A stretch of DNA of 6,558 nt from Paracoccus sp. (in: a-proteobacteria) (GCA_018056045.1 JAGPGI010000154.1:1-6558), one strand, 5' to 3'; counted from the stretch's first letter, positions 1-6,278 are shown. Notes: generated by a model not told the origin, from the letters alone. A program made the numbers and translations.

Positions 1-64
1 AGATGTGGATAAGAGACCAGACCGGCACCGCGCCAAGCAGTGCAGCAAGCGTGGCCTCGGTCAT
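1..64 (-). CDS. N-terminal start of an unidentified gene, cut by the window edge
   Basis: An ATG on the minus strand at 64-62 overlaps the stop codon of the carbonic anhydrase-like gene in an ATGA arrangement. The frame stays open to the window edge for 21 codons, beginning [16 protein letters not shown] and continuing hydrophobic. The same ATGA overlap joins the two genes upstream, which supports a real third gene in this operon. An AAGGA sits at 69-65, directly against the ATG and too close for a standard ribosome site, so translation would depend on coupling or reinitiation. The short, Ala/Leu-rich start could be the beginning of a sensor kinase PAS region or a membrane segment. Too little is visible to name it. 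Confidence 0.45.
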   Translation of the reverse strand, partial: MTEATLAALLGAVPVWSLIHI

Positions 65-588
65 TCCTTCGGCGCGGGCACCATGCCCTTGCGGAACCGC
101 GCGGCATTCTGCTGATAGCGCCGCGCGCTTTCGATCAGCCCTTCCTTTGCCTTGTCGTCCAGCTCGCGGATGATCTTGCCGGGGGCGCCCATGACCAGCG
201 CGCCGGGCGGGATCTCCTTGTTCTCGGCGATCAGCGCTCCAGCGCCGATCAGCGCCCCCGCGCCGATCTTCGCGCCGTTCAGGATGATCGCGCCCATGCC
301 GATCAGCACGCCGTCGCCGATGGTGCAGCCATGCAGGATGGCACGGTGGCCGATGGTGCAGTTCTCGCCCACGATCAGCGGATAGCCGGGATCGGTATGG
401 CAGACGCAAAGATCCTGAATGTTCGAGCCGCGCCCCAGCCGGATTTCCTCATTGTCGCCGCGCAGGACAGCGCCGAACCAGACGCTGGCTTGCGCCTCGA
501 GCACGACCCTGCCCATCAGCTGCGCATCTGGCGCAACCCAGGCATCCGGTGCGATATGCGGTGCGATTCCATCCAGATCCCAGATCAT
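61..588 (-). CDS. Gamma carbonic anhydrase-like hexapeptide-repeat protein
   Basis: This 175-residue protein belongs to the gamma carbonic anhydrase-like family (YrdA/CaiE/PaaY type), which folds as a left-handed beta helix and acts as a cytoplasmic trimer. Residues 10-135 carry the imperfect hexapeptide pattern (for example [20 protein letters not shown]). The three expected metal-ligand histidines are present: H64 in VCHTD, H81 in IGHRA and H86 in LHGC. The early RGDNEEI and NIQD motifs are also typical. A helical tail follows from about residue 137. Length matches the family. The start at 588 has a GGAGG 7 bases upstream, lying inside the last codons of gmk, and the ATGA overlap with gmk implies translational coupling. 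Many relatives show weak or no carbonic anhydrase activity, so hydration of CO2 is possible but not shown. Confidence 0.9.
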   Translation of the reverse strand: MIWDLDGIAPHIAPDAWVAPDAQLMGRVVLEAQASVWFGAVLRGDNEEIRLGRGSNIQDLCVCHTDPGYPLIVGENCTIGHRAILHGCTIGDGVLIGMGAIILNGAKIGAGALIGAGALIAENKEIPPGALVMGAPGKIIRELDDKAKEGLIESARRYQQNAARFRKGMVPAPKE

Positions 589-1223
589 TGGCCTTCCTCC
601 TGCATAAGGGCGCGCACGAACGGACCAAGCCCGGCCTGATGCTGGCGGCGCAGCCGCTCGGCGGTCAGGATGGTGATCAGCGCGCTGGTGCTGCGCTCGA
701 TATCATCATTGACGATGACATAGTCATATTCGGCCCAATGGCTGATCTCTGCACGGCTTTTTTCCATGCGACCGGCGATTACCTCGGGCGTGTCCTGCTG
801 GCGCGACACCAGACGGCGCTCCAGTTCCGTCAGGCTGGGCGGCAGCACGAAGATCGAGACCACATGCGGCCCAAGGGAAGATGCCCGGATCTGCTGGCCG
901 CCCTGCCAGTCCACGTCAAAGAGCGTGTCGCGCCCGGCGCGCATCGCCGCCTCGACCGGGCCGCGCGGGGTGCCGTAGAAATTGCCGAAGACCTCGGCAT
1001 GTTCCAGCATCTCGCCCTTGCCGACCATGTCGCGAAACTCGTCGGGGCTGCGGAAATAGTAATGTTCGCCCTCGATCTCGCCGGGGCGCGGCTTGCGGGT
1101 GGTCGCTGAAACCGAAAAACGCAGGCTCGGATCCCATGCCATCAGCCGCCGCGCCAGCGTCGATTTTCCAGCCCCCGAGGGCGAGGACAGGATCACCAGA
1201 AGCCCGCTGCGTTCGATTTCCAT
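585..1223 (-). CDS. gmk: Guanylate kinase
   Basis: Guanylate kinase transfers phosphate from ATP to GMP, giving GDP, in the cytoplasm; it is essential for guanine nucleotide supply. With the start at 1223 the protein has 212 residues, close to the usual 205-210. The P-loop is [10 protein letters not shown] (residues 13-22). The GMP-binding segment [12 protein letters not shown] supplies S39, R43 and R46, followed by Y55, E74, Y83 and the acidic FDVDWQG strand (D103/D105), matching the known yeast enzyme residues with a constant offset of 5. The frame is open further upstream to an ATG at 1280, and another ATG lies at 1229. I prefer 1223 because AAGGGG lies 7 bases before it and because family members begin just before the [11 protein letters not shown] strand. 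It is the first gene of an operon with the carbonic anhydrase-like gene (4-base overlap). Confidence 0.95.
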   Translation of the reverse strand: MEIERSGLLVILSSPSGAGKSTLARRLMAWDPSLRFSVSATTRKPRPGEIEGEHYYFRSPDEFRDMVGKGEMLEHAEVFGNFYGTPRGPVEAAMRAGRDTLFDVDWQGGQQIRASSLGPHVVSIFVLPPSLTELERRLVSRQQDTPEVIAGRMEKSRAEISHWAEYDYVIVNDDIERSTSALITILTAERLRRQHQAGLGPFVRALMQEEGQ

Positions 1224-1230
1224 CACCATG

Positions 1231-1236
1231 CCCCTT
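1231..1236 (-). promoter_or_regulatory. Ribosome binding site deciding the gmk start
   Basis: AAGGGG on the minus strand lies 7 bases before the ATG at 1223 but only 1 base before the ATG at 1229. The spacing favours 1223 as the real initiation codon. Confidence 0.6.
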
Positions 1237-1256
1237 GTCGGTTTTGAAGTCTGAAT

Positions 1257-1278
1257 GACCCCGTGCCGCAGCGGGGTC
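1257..1278. repeat. 7-bp inverted repeat upstream of gmk
   Basis: GACCCCG (1257-1263) and CGGGGTC (1272-1278) are perfect inverted copies around an 8-base centre. In the gmk transcript this would form a GC-rich hairpin about 34-55 bases before the start codon. No T-run follows on either strand, so it does not look like a terminator. It may be a leader structure, a protein site, or chance in GC-rich DNA. Confidence 0.35.
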
Positions 1279-1320
1279 AAGACCTGCCGAAAAGGTTATC
1301 TGTTTAACCATCGGTCAAGA
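1275..1320 (-). promoter_or_regulatory. Two CTTGAC -35-like elements upstream of gmk
   Basis: An 8-bp direct repeat, GGTCAAGA, occurs at 1275-1282 and 1313-1320. Read on the minus strand, each copy contains CTTGAC, the alphaproteobacterial -35 consensus, pointing toward gmk. Neither has a convincing CTATAT or TATAAT element at 16-18 bases. The downstream copy is followed at 17 bases by TCATTC, which is poor. One of them may be the gmk promoter, but the sequence does not settle which. Confidence 0.3.
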
Positions 1321-1337
1321 ATTTGCTCGGCACGGAT

Positions 1338-1367
1338 GAACATAAGGTCTAGATTGCAACTATGTTC
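1338..1367. promoter_or_regulatory. Spaced inverted repeat, possible operator
   Basis: GAACATA at 1338-1344 and TATGTTC at 1361-1367 are perfect inverted copies separated by 16 bases. The pair lies in the divergent region between gmk and the PAS gene, 35-64 bases before the PAS start. The half-site centres are 23 bp apart, a little over two helical turns, so a dimeric or tetrameric regulator could bind on one face. AT-rich half-sites stand out in this GC-rich DNA. No regulator is identified. Confidence 0.4.
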
Positions 1368-1401
1368 AGGTACGAGTTTTACGTTTTCACGCCGAGGAAT
1401 G

Positions 1402-2184
1402 ATGTCGCTGGATCACGACAAGGATCAGGATGGCGGGTCTGACCGCATTCCTGCCCTGCACCCGCGGGGCGAGGGAAAGCTGTTGCGCCTCGCCGACTAT
1501 GAGGCCGCGCGCCCGGACCGGGTTCTGGGCGACCTGCGCGCCTATTGGGAAAGCCTGCGGCAGGGGCGCGCCATCCCTGCCCGCGCCGATGTCGAGCCGC
1601 GTGGCATCCGCCGCGCTCTTGATTTCGCCTTCATTCTGGAACGCATTGCCCCGGGCGCGGCGCGGTTTCGTCTGGCCGGGCGGCATCTGATCGACCTGAT
1701 GGGGATGGAGGTGCGCGGCATGCCGGTCTGCTCTTTCCTGAACACCAGCTCGCGCGGGCGGCTGTCGGATGTGCTGGAAAGCGTGTTTCGCGGACCGCAG
1801 ATCGCCGAGATCCGGCTGGATTCGCCCGCCAGCTATGGCCGGCCCGGGCTTGACGCAAGGATGATCCTGCTGCCCCTGCGCTCGGATCTGGGCGACGTGA
1901 CCCGCGCGCTTGGCTGCCTGATCGCCGAGGGCGAGATCGGTCAGGGACCGCGCCGTTTCGATCTGATCGAGGATCGCGAATTTCCCGTCATCCCCGGCGC
2001 CAAGGTGCTGGAGCCCTCGGCCTCGGCCGCCGGTTTCGCAGAGCCGCCGCAGCCATGGCGGGCCGCCCCCGTGCCGGAAACCCCCAAACCTCTGGCCGAG
2101 GATGCCAGCCCGGATGAACGCCGCGCCCGCTTTCGCGTCATCAGCCAGAACGACGCACCAAGCGAGCTGCGGCCAAGGCTCTAG
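1402..2184 (+). CDS. PAS domain protein of the PAS_5 family
   Basis: A 260-residue soluble protein with no signal peptide or membrane segment. Residues 46-180 match the alphaproteobacterial PAS_5 family as I know it: RAYWESLRQGRAIPARADVEP opens the domain, then RALDFAFILERI, the FRLAGRHLIDLMGMEVRGMP core, and RMILLPLRSDLGDVTRALG near its end. A Pro/Ala-rich linker (about 200-235) leads to a basic tail, SPDERRARFRVIS. There is no kinase, cyclase or DNA-binding domain, so it is a stand-alone sensor or adaptor whose ligand and partner are unknown. The frame is open from an ATG at 1255, but that segment looks non-coding. GAGGA at 1394-1398 precedes tandem ATGs at 1399 and 1402; the second gives workable though short spacing (3-4 bases). 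It is divergent from gmk and convergent with the DAHP synthase gene. Confidence 0.82.
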   Translation: MSLDHDKDQDGGSDRIPALHPRGEGKLLRLADYEAARPDRVLGDLRAYWESLRQGRAIPARADVEPRGIRRALDFAFILERIAPGAARFRLAGRHLIDLMGMEVRGMPVCSFLNTSSRGRLSDVLESVFRGPQIAEIRLDSPASYGRPGLDARMILLPLRSDLGDVTRALGCLIAEGEIGQGPRRFDLIEDREFPVIPGAKVLEPSASAAGFAEPPQPWRAAPVPETPKPLAEDASPDERRARFRVISQNDAPSELRPRL

Positions 2185-2219
2185 CCAGCCATCGCAATCA
2201 TGCGGGGCACGCGGAATGA

Positions 2220-2253
2220 AAAACGGCGGCAGACCCGGGTCTGCCGCCGTTTT
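2220..2253. terminator. Bidirectional intrinsic terminator between convergent genes
   Basis: A perfect 34-bp palindrome centred at 2236/2237. Each arm is AAAA followed by the 13-base CGGCGGCAGACCC or its complement. Transcripts from either side would form a long GC stem ending in a U-run. It lies 35 bases after the PAS gene stop and 41 bases after the stop of the DAHP synthase gene on the other strand, so it probably serves both. Confidence 0.9.
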
Positions 2254-2294
2254 CGTGATCGTTGTCGCGATGTCCGGCCGGAACGGCCCTGGCC

Positions 2295-3704
2295 TCAGCC
2301 CGCCAGAGCCTGCTTGCCGACGCCGTCCAGACGGCGGTTGCGCAGTTCCTCAGCCACGAGGAAGGCGAGCTCCAGCGACTGGCTGGCATTCAGGCGCGGA
2401 TCGCAAGCGGTGTGATAGCGATCCGACAGGTCCTCGTCGGTGACCGCGCGCACGCCGCCGGTGCATTCGGTCACGTCCTGACCGGTCATCTCGAAATGCA
2501 CGCCGCCGGGGATGGTGCCCTCGGAGCGGTGGATCTGGAAGAACTCGCGCACCTCGCGCAGCACACTGTCAAAGGGCCGGGTCTTGTAGCCCGAGGCCGA
2601 CTTGATCGTGTTGCCGTGCATCGGGTCGCAAGACCAGACGACATTGGCGCCCTCTTCCTGCACGGCCTTGATCAGGCGCGGCAGGTGATCGCCCACCGAA
2701 CCGGCGCCGAAACGCGCGATCAGGGTCAGCCGGCCGGCTTCGTTTTCCGGGTTCAGCTTGGCCATCAGCACCTTAAGATCCTCGGCCGTGGTCGAGGGAC
2801 CGGTCTTCAGCCCGATCGGGTTCTGCACGCCACGGGCGAATTCGACATGCGCGCCGTCCGGCTGCCGCGTGCGGTCGCCGATCCAGATCATGTGGCCCGA
2901 ACCGGCAACCGGCAGGCCGGTGGTCGAATCGATCCGCGCCAGCGCCTCTTCATATTCCAGAAGCAGCGCCTCGTGGCTGGTGTAGAAATCCACCTGCCCC
3001 AGATCATGCGCGGTCTCGGCCGTGACACCCGCCGCCGCCATGAAGGCCATGGCGTCGCTGATGCGGTCGGCGATGTCGCGGTAGCGCGCCGCCTCGGTGC
3101 CGCCGGTGAAGTCGCTGATCCAGCTTTGCACGCGATGCATGTCGGCATAGCCGCCGGTCGAGAAGGCACGCAGCAGATTGAGCGAGGCCGAGGCCTGCGT
3201 ATAGGCCGCCAGCATGCGCTGCGGGTCGGGAATGCGCGCCTCGGGGGTGAAGTCGAAGCCGTTGATGATGTCCCCGCGATAGCTGGGCAGCTCCTGATCA
3301 CCGATCTTTTCGGTGGGTGCGCTGCGCGGCTTGGCGAATTGGCCCGCCATGCGGCCAACCTTGACCACAGGAAGCTGCGCGCCCCAGGTCAGCACGACCG
3401 CCATCTGCAGCATCACCTTGAAGGTGTCGCGGATATTGTCGGCCGAGAATTCCGAGAAACTTTCCGCGCAATCGCCGCCCTGCAGCAGGAAGGCACGTCC
3501 GGCAGCGACCTCGCCCAGCGAGGCCCGCAGGCGGCGCGCCTCGCCGGCAAAAACCAGCGGTGGGAACTTGGCCAGCTGGCCCTCGACCGCCTTCAAGGCC
3601 GCCTGATCGGGATAGTCCGGCATCTGGACGCGCGGATAGGCGCGCCAGCCACGCTTTTCCCATGCCTGTGCCGGGGTCGCGGAACTGGGTTTCGTCTGTG
3701 CCAT
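2295..3704 (-). CDS. aroG: Class II 3-deoxy-7-phosphoheptulonate (DAHP) synthase
   Basis: Condenses phosphoenolpyruvate with erythrose 4-phosphate to DAHP, the first step of the shikimate pathway to aromatic amino acids, in the cytoplasm. The 469-residue protein is the class II type (plant and Mycobacterium tuberculosis AroG), not the E. coli type; symbols vary for this class. The metal ligands are recognisable: C79 in GGDCAESF, H363 in CDPMHGNT, E405 in [15 protein letters not shown] and D435 in [18 protein letters not shown]-like and KTGPST substrate-binding segments are also present. An ATG at 3719 would add five residues (MKDRI), but it has no ribosome site, whereas AAGGA lies 7 bases before 3704. 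It is transcribed alone, divergent from the GlxA-type regulator. Class II enzymes are often inhibited by aromatic amino acids; nothing here shows which. Confidence 0.95.
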   Translation of the reverse strand: MAQTKPSSATPAQAWEKRGWRAYPRVQMPDYPDQAALKAVEGQLAKFPPLVFAGEARRLRASLGEVAAGRAFLLQGGDCAESFSEFSADNIRDTFKVMLQMAVVLTWGAQLPVVKVGRMAGQFAKPRSAPTEKIGDQELPSYRGDIINGFDFTPEARIPDPQRMLAAYTQASASLNLLRAFSTGGYADMHRVQSWISDFTGGTEAARYRDIADRISDAMAFMAAAGVTAETAHDLGQVDFYTSHEALLLEYEEALARIDSTTGLPVAGSGHMIWIGDRTRQPDGAHVEFARGVQNPIGLKTGPSTTAEDLKVLMAKLNPENEAGRLTLIARFGAGSVGDHLPRLIKAVQEEGANVVWSCDPMHGNTIKSASGYKTRPFDSVLREVREFFQIHRSEGTIPGGVHFEMTGQDVTECTGGVRAVTDEDLSDRYHTACDPRLNASQSLELAFLVAEELRNRRLDGVGKQALAG

Positions 3705-3711
3705 GATCCTA

Positions 3712-3716
3712 TCCTT
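3712..3716 (-). promoter_or_regulatory. Ribosome binding site deciding the DAHP synthase start
   Basis: AAGGA on the minus strand sits 7 bases before the ATG at 3704. It lies inside the five-codon extension that would exist if the ATG at 3719 were used, which argues for 3704. Confidence 0.65.
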
Positions 3717-3736
3717 CATGTTTAACCGTGATCGCC

Positions 3737-3765
3737 ATATAGTGCGTCCTGACGCGAAGGAAAAG
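3737..3765 (-). promoter_or_regulatory. Probable sigma70-type promoter of the DAHP synthase gene
   Basis: On the minus strand CTTTTC (3765-3760) and CTATAT (3742-3737) are separated by 17 bases. CTATAT matches the alphaproteobacterial -10 consensus exactly and CTTTTC matches CTTGAC at four of six positions. Transcription would begin near 3730, leaving a leader of about 26 bases. That is too short for a peptide attenuator or riboswitch, so control by aromatic amino acids, if any, is more likely at the enzyme or by a repressor. Confidence 0.5.
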
Positions 3766-3823
3766 CCTTGCGCGCCGCGCGATAGCCTGCTGATCTGCGC
3801 CGGTTCTCAGACGCGCGACCGAC

Positions 3824-4852
3824 ATGCCAGACCTTACGCCAGCTGTCCCCCCCGATCCGCCCTCCGATCCGGCCGCTTCGCCGCGCCCGGTCCTCGACCG
3901 ACCCCAGCGCTATCTTTTCCTGCTGCTGGACCGGTTTACGATGATTTCCTTTGCCGCCGCGATCGAGCCCTTGCGGCTGGCGAACCGGCTTTCGGGCCGG
4001 GTGCTCTACGACTGGCGGCTGGTGGGAGCCGGCGGCACCTCGGTCCGCTGCTCGAACGGCGCCAGTATGGCGCTGGACGGCGATCTGCTTGAAAGCCAGC
4101 GCGGCGACACGATTCTGGTCTGCGGTGGCGTCGACGTGGCGCGCGCGGCCAGCCGCCCGGTCATGGCCTGGCTCAGGCGCGAAGAGCGGCGCGGCACGCG
4201 CATGGGGGCCTTGTGCACCGGCGCTTGGGTGCTGGCCGAGGCCGGCTTGCTGGCCGGACGCCGCGCCACCATCCATTGGGAAAACCAGGACAGCTTTGCC
4301 GAGGAATTCCCCGATGTGACGCTGGTCCGCACGGTTTTCGTCGAAGATGGCAGCCGCCTGACCGCCGCCGGCGGCACCGCCGCCATCGACATGATGCTGC
4401 GCCAGATCTCGCGCGATCATGGCAGCGACCTTGCCAGCCGGGTCGCCGATCAGATGATCCATACCTCGATCCGCTCCGAGGACGACCATCAGCGCATGTC
4501 GATTCCGATCCGCATCGGGGCCCGCCATCCGCGTCTGGCGCAGGTCGTGGCGCGGATGGAGGCCAATATCGAGGATCCGGTCAGCCCGGCGCGGCTGGCC
4601 TCCGAGGCCGGAATGTCGCCGCGCCAGCTTGAACGGCTGTTCGCCCGCTATCTGGGCCGCTCGCCCAAGCGCTATTACATGGAAATCCGGCTGGAACGCG
4701 CCCGCAACCTGTTGATGCAGACCGAAATGAGCGTGATCGAGATCGCGCTGGCCAGCGGCTTTGCCAGCGTGGCGCATTTCTCGAAATGCTACCGCGCCAG
4801 CTATGGCAGCACGCCCTATCGCCAGCGCGGCACCAGCGACGCTGCCGGATGA
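3824..4852 (+). CDS. GlxA-family AraC-type transcriptional regulator (DJ-1/PfpI-like domain plus HTH)
   Basis: A 342-residue regulator. Residues 1-27 are a Pro/Ala-rich leader. Residues 29-200 form a DJ-1/PfpI (class I glutamine amidotransferase-like) domain, with the elbow GALCTGAWVLAEAGLL (C131), the TIHWEN motif (150-154) and AGGTAAIDMML (182-192). Residues about 232-335 are the AraC DNA-binding domain with two helix-turn-helix units (254-275 and 303-325). This architecture and the IHWEN motif match the GbdR/CdhR/ArgR group of Pseudomonas, which respond to glycine betaine, carnitine or arginine; such domains usually bind effector rather than catalyse. The start at 3824 is the first possible one after an in-frame stop at 3791, although no clear ribosome site is visible. 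It lies directly before a transporter locus on the same strand, a plausible target. The exact effector is unknown. Confidence 0.9.
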   Translation: MPDLTPAVPPDPPSDPAASPRPVLDRPQRYLFLLLDRFTMISFAAAIEPLRLANRLSGRVLYDWRLVGAGGTSVRCSNGASMALDGDLLESQRGDTILVCGGVDVARAASRPVMAWLRREERRGTRMGALCTGAWVLAEAGLLAGRRATIHWENQDSFAEEFPDVTLVRTVFVEDGSRLTAAGGTAAIDMMLRQISRDHGSDLASRVADQMIHTSIRSEDDHQRMSIPIRIGARHPRLAQVVARMEANIEDPVSPARLASEAGMSPRQLERLFARYLGRSPKRYYMEIRLERARNLLMQTEMSVIEIALASGFASVAHFSKCYRASYGSTPYRQRGTSDAAG

Positions 4853-4868
4853 GCCGGGGGACCGATCG

Positions 4869-4902
4869 GATGCCGCTACGTCAGCTTGGCCATTTCGGCA
4901 TC
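4869..4902. repeat. Inverted repeat after the regulator gene
   Basis: GATGCCG (4869-4875) and CGGCATC (4896-4902) are perfect inverted copies separated by 20 bases, starting 17 bases after the regulator stop codon. There is no following T-run, so it is a weak terminator at best. It may instead be a binding site upstream of the binding-protein promoter. Confidence 0.35.
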
Positions 4903-4921
4903 ACCGCCCCCCGCCAACACA

Positions 4922-4949
4922 CTTTTCTTTTCGTCCGGGGGCTTATAGC
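4922..4949 (+). promoter_or_regulatory. Candidate promoter of the binding-protein gene
   Basis: CTTTTC (4922-4927) and TATAGC (4944-4949, within CTTATAGC) are 16 bases apart. Both are imperfect matches, but the T-rich stretch and the TATA core stand out from the GC-rich surroundings and are well placed for the gene starting at 4989. Confidence 0.35.
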
Positions 4950-4961
4950 CTGCCCGGCAGG
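4949..4961. promoter_or_regulatory. Palindrome at the presumed transcription start, possible operator
   Basis: CCTGCC-C-GGCAGG is a perfect 6+1+6 palindrome located just after the candidate -10 element and 27 bases before the start codon. The position suits a repressor site. As RNA the loop would be too tight for the full stem. Confidence 0.35.
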
Positions 4962-4976
4962 ACAACGTTCCACACA

Positions 4977-4981
4977 GGGAG
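4977..4981 (+). promoter_or_regulatory. Ribosome binding site deciding the binding-protein start
   Basis: GGGAG lies 7 bases before the ATG at 4989. The frame is open for 76 more codons upstream, back into the regulator gene, so this site together with the signal peptide fixes the start. Confidence 0.75.
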
Positions 4982-4988
4982 TATCTCG

Positions 4989-6173
4989 ATGAAAAAACTT
5001 CTTCTGGCCACCGCCGCAGGTGCGCTGATCGCGGGCGCCGCCGGCGCCGAGGAAATCAAGATGGGCATTTCGCTGGGCATGACCGGCCCGCTGGAATCCA
5101 TCGCACCGCCGATCCAGAAGGGTGCCGAACTGGCCATGAAAGAGGTCTCCGACAGCGGCAAGCTGCTGGACGGCTCGACCATCGTGCCGGTTCTCGCGGA
5201 CAATACCTGCATCGACGCCGCCGCTTCGGTCGCCGCGGTCGAGCGCCTGGTGACCTCGGAAGGCGTCAAGGGCATCATGGGCGGCATGTGCTCGGGTGAA
5301 ACCATCGCCTCGCTGGAAAAGGTCGGCGTGCCGAACGGCGTGGTGATGATCTCGCCCTCGGCGACCTCGCCGGCGCTGTCGACGCTGGACGACAAGGGCT
5401 TCTTCTTCCGCACCTCGCCCTCGGACGCGCGTCAGGGCGAAGTCATGGCCGATATCGTGCTGGAGCGCGGCATCAAGTCGGTCGCCGTGACCTATACCAA
5501 CAACGACTATGGCAAGGGCCTCGCCGACAGCTTCGCCAATGCCTACAAGGCCAAGGGCGGCAACGTCACCGTGGTTTCGGCCCATGACGACGGCAAGGGC
5601 GACTATTCCGCCGAGGTCGCGGCGCTGGCCGCAGCCGGCGGCGACGCGCTGGTCGTGGTCGGCTATGCCGATCAGGGCGGCGCCGGCATCATCCAGGGCG
5701 CGCTGGACACCGGCGCCTTTGAAACCTTCGTGCTGCCCGACGGCATGGTGAACCAGGCGCTGGTCGACAAGTTCGGCGCCCAGCTGGAAACCTCGTTCGG
5801 TCAGAACCCCTCGGCCGAGGGCGACGGCCATGACAAGTTCGCCGAAGCCGCCAAGGCCGGCGGCTTTGACGGCACCTCGGCCTTCTCGGGCGAGGCTTAT
5901 GACGCCGCCGCGCTGATGCTGCTGGCCATGCAGGCCGCCAAGTCCTCGGACCCCAAGGTCTACAAGGACAAGGTCATGGAAGTCGCCAACGCTCCCGGCG
6001 AAAAAGTCCTGCCCGGCGAGCTGGCCAAGGGTCTGGAACTGCTGGCGGCAGGCACGGATATCGACTATGTCGGCGCAACCTCGGTCGAACTGGTCGAGCC
6101 GGGCGAAAGCTCGGGCGTCTATCGCGAAGTGGACTTCAAAGGTGGCAAGCTGAACGTCGTCGGCTTCCGCTAA
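4989..6173 (+). CDS. Periplasmic binding protein of a branched-chain amino acid-type ABC transporter
   Basis: A 394-residue LivJ-type substrate-binding protein (periplasmic binding protein family 6) that captures ligand in the periplasm and delivers it to a Liv-type permease. A signal peptide is clear: MKK, a hydrophobic Leu/Ala core, and cleavage probably after A20 (AGA, then EEIKMG). The mature protein begins with the typical IKMGISLGMTGPLES strand. C74 and C101 are placed like the disulfide pair of E. coli LivJ. The segments ISPSATSPALS, FFFRTSPSDARQGEVMA and YTNNDYGKGLADSF are family hallmarks of the ligand cleft and hinge. The context (regulator before, LivG-type ATPase after) fits a transporter operon. 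The ligand cannot be read from sequence: branched-chain or other amino acids, amides and urea are all handled by this family. Confidence 0.93.
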   Translation: MKKLLLATAAGALIAGAAGAEEIKMGISLGMTGPLESIAPPIQKGAELAMKEVSDSGKLLDGSTIVPVLADNTCIDAAASVAAVERLVTSEGVKGIMGGMCSGETIASLEKVGVPNGVVMISPSATSPALSTLDDKGFFFRTSPSDARQGEVMADIVLERGIKSVAVTYTNNDYGKGLADSFANAYKAKGGNVTVVSAHDDGKGDYSAEVAALAAAGGDALVVVGYADQGGAGIIQGALDTGAFETFVLPDGMVNQALVDKFGAQLETSFGQNPSAEGDGHDKFAEAAKAGGFDGTSAFSGEAYDAAALMLLAMQAAKSSDPKVYKDKVMEVANAPGEKVLPGELAKGLELLAAGTDIDYVGATSVELVEPGESSGVYREVDFKGGKLNVVGFR

Positions 6174-6192
6174 GTCTCTGCAAATCTGGGGA

Positions 6193-6217
6193 GGGTCCGG
6201 TTTTCCGGGCCCTTTCT
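6193..6217 (+). terminator. Hairpin terminator or attenuator between binding protein and ATPase genes
   Basis: GGGTCCGG (6193-6200) pairs with CCGGGCCC (6205-6212) through eight pairs including one G-T wobble, around a TTTT loop, followed by TTTCT. It begins 20 bases after the binding-protein stop. Partial termination here would keep the binding protein more abundant than the rest of the transporter, a common arrangement. Confidence 0.75.
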
Positions 6218-6222
6218 ATAAT
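6216..6222 (+). promoter_or_regulatory. Possible internal promoter -10 element
   Basis: CTATAAT includes an exact TATAAT (6217-6222), followed by an AT-rich run to about 6232, directly after the terminator hairpin. No -35 match lies 16-18 bases upstream, since that region is the hairpin. It could restart transcription for the ATPase gene, or merely be the U-rich/AT-rich tail of the terminator. Confidence 0.3.
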
Positions 6223-6278
6223 ATAAAACAAATCCGTAACGGGTATTCTTCATGCAACGCGTGAAGGTGGGGAGCGAC

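Noticed and set aside
549..1109. A plus-strand open frame opposite gmk.
   Set aside because: No ribosome site or known motif, and gmk on the other strand has all its catalytic residues.
1294..1309. GGTTA-N6-TAACC as a CtrA-type or other operator.
   Set aside because: It does not fit TTAA-N7-TTAA, and 5-bp arms are too short to separate from chance; noted only as part of the gmk leader structure.
1255..1401. A 49-codon upstream extension of the PAS protein.
   Set aside because: The extension has no ribosome site, is unlike the rest of the protein (Cys/Ser/Arg-rich), and overlaps the repeat-rich promoter region.
2262..3725. A long plus-strand open frame (487 codons) covering the whole DAHP synthase gene on the opposite strand.
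   Set aside because: It is the antisense of a clearly conserved enzyme. Its composition (rich in Arg, His, Ala, Gly) shows no family motif, and long antisense frames are expected in DNA with strong third-position G/C bias.
3722..4777. A 351-codon minus-strand open frame opposite the GlxA-type regulator.
   Set aside because: Its translation lacks recognisable domains and mirrors the codon bias of the regulator gene; it also covers the DAHP synthase promoter.
4761..4988. A 76-codon upstream extension of the binding protein, overlapping the regulator gene.
   Set aside because: It would bury the signal peptide inside the protein, and a good ribosome site precedes the ATG at 4989.
4881..5831. 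A 316-codon minus-strand open frame opposite the binding-protein gene.
   Set aside because: Low-complexity His/Arg/Gly/Ala translation typical of an antisense shadow. The sense strand has a signal peptide and clear family motifs.
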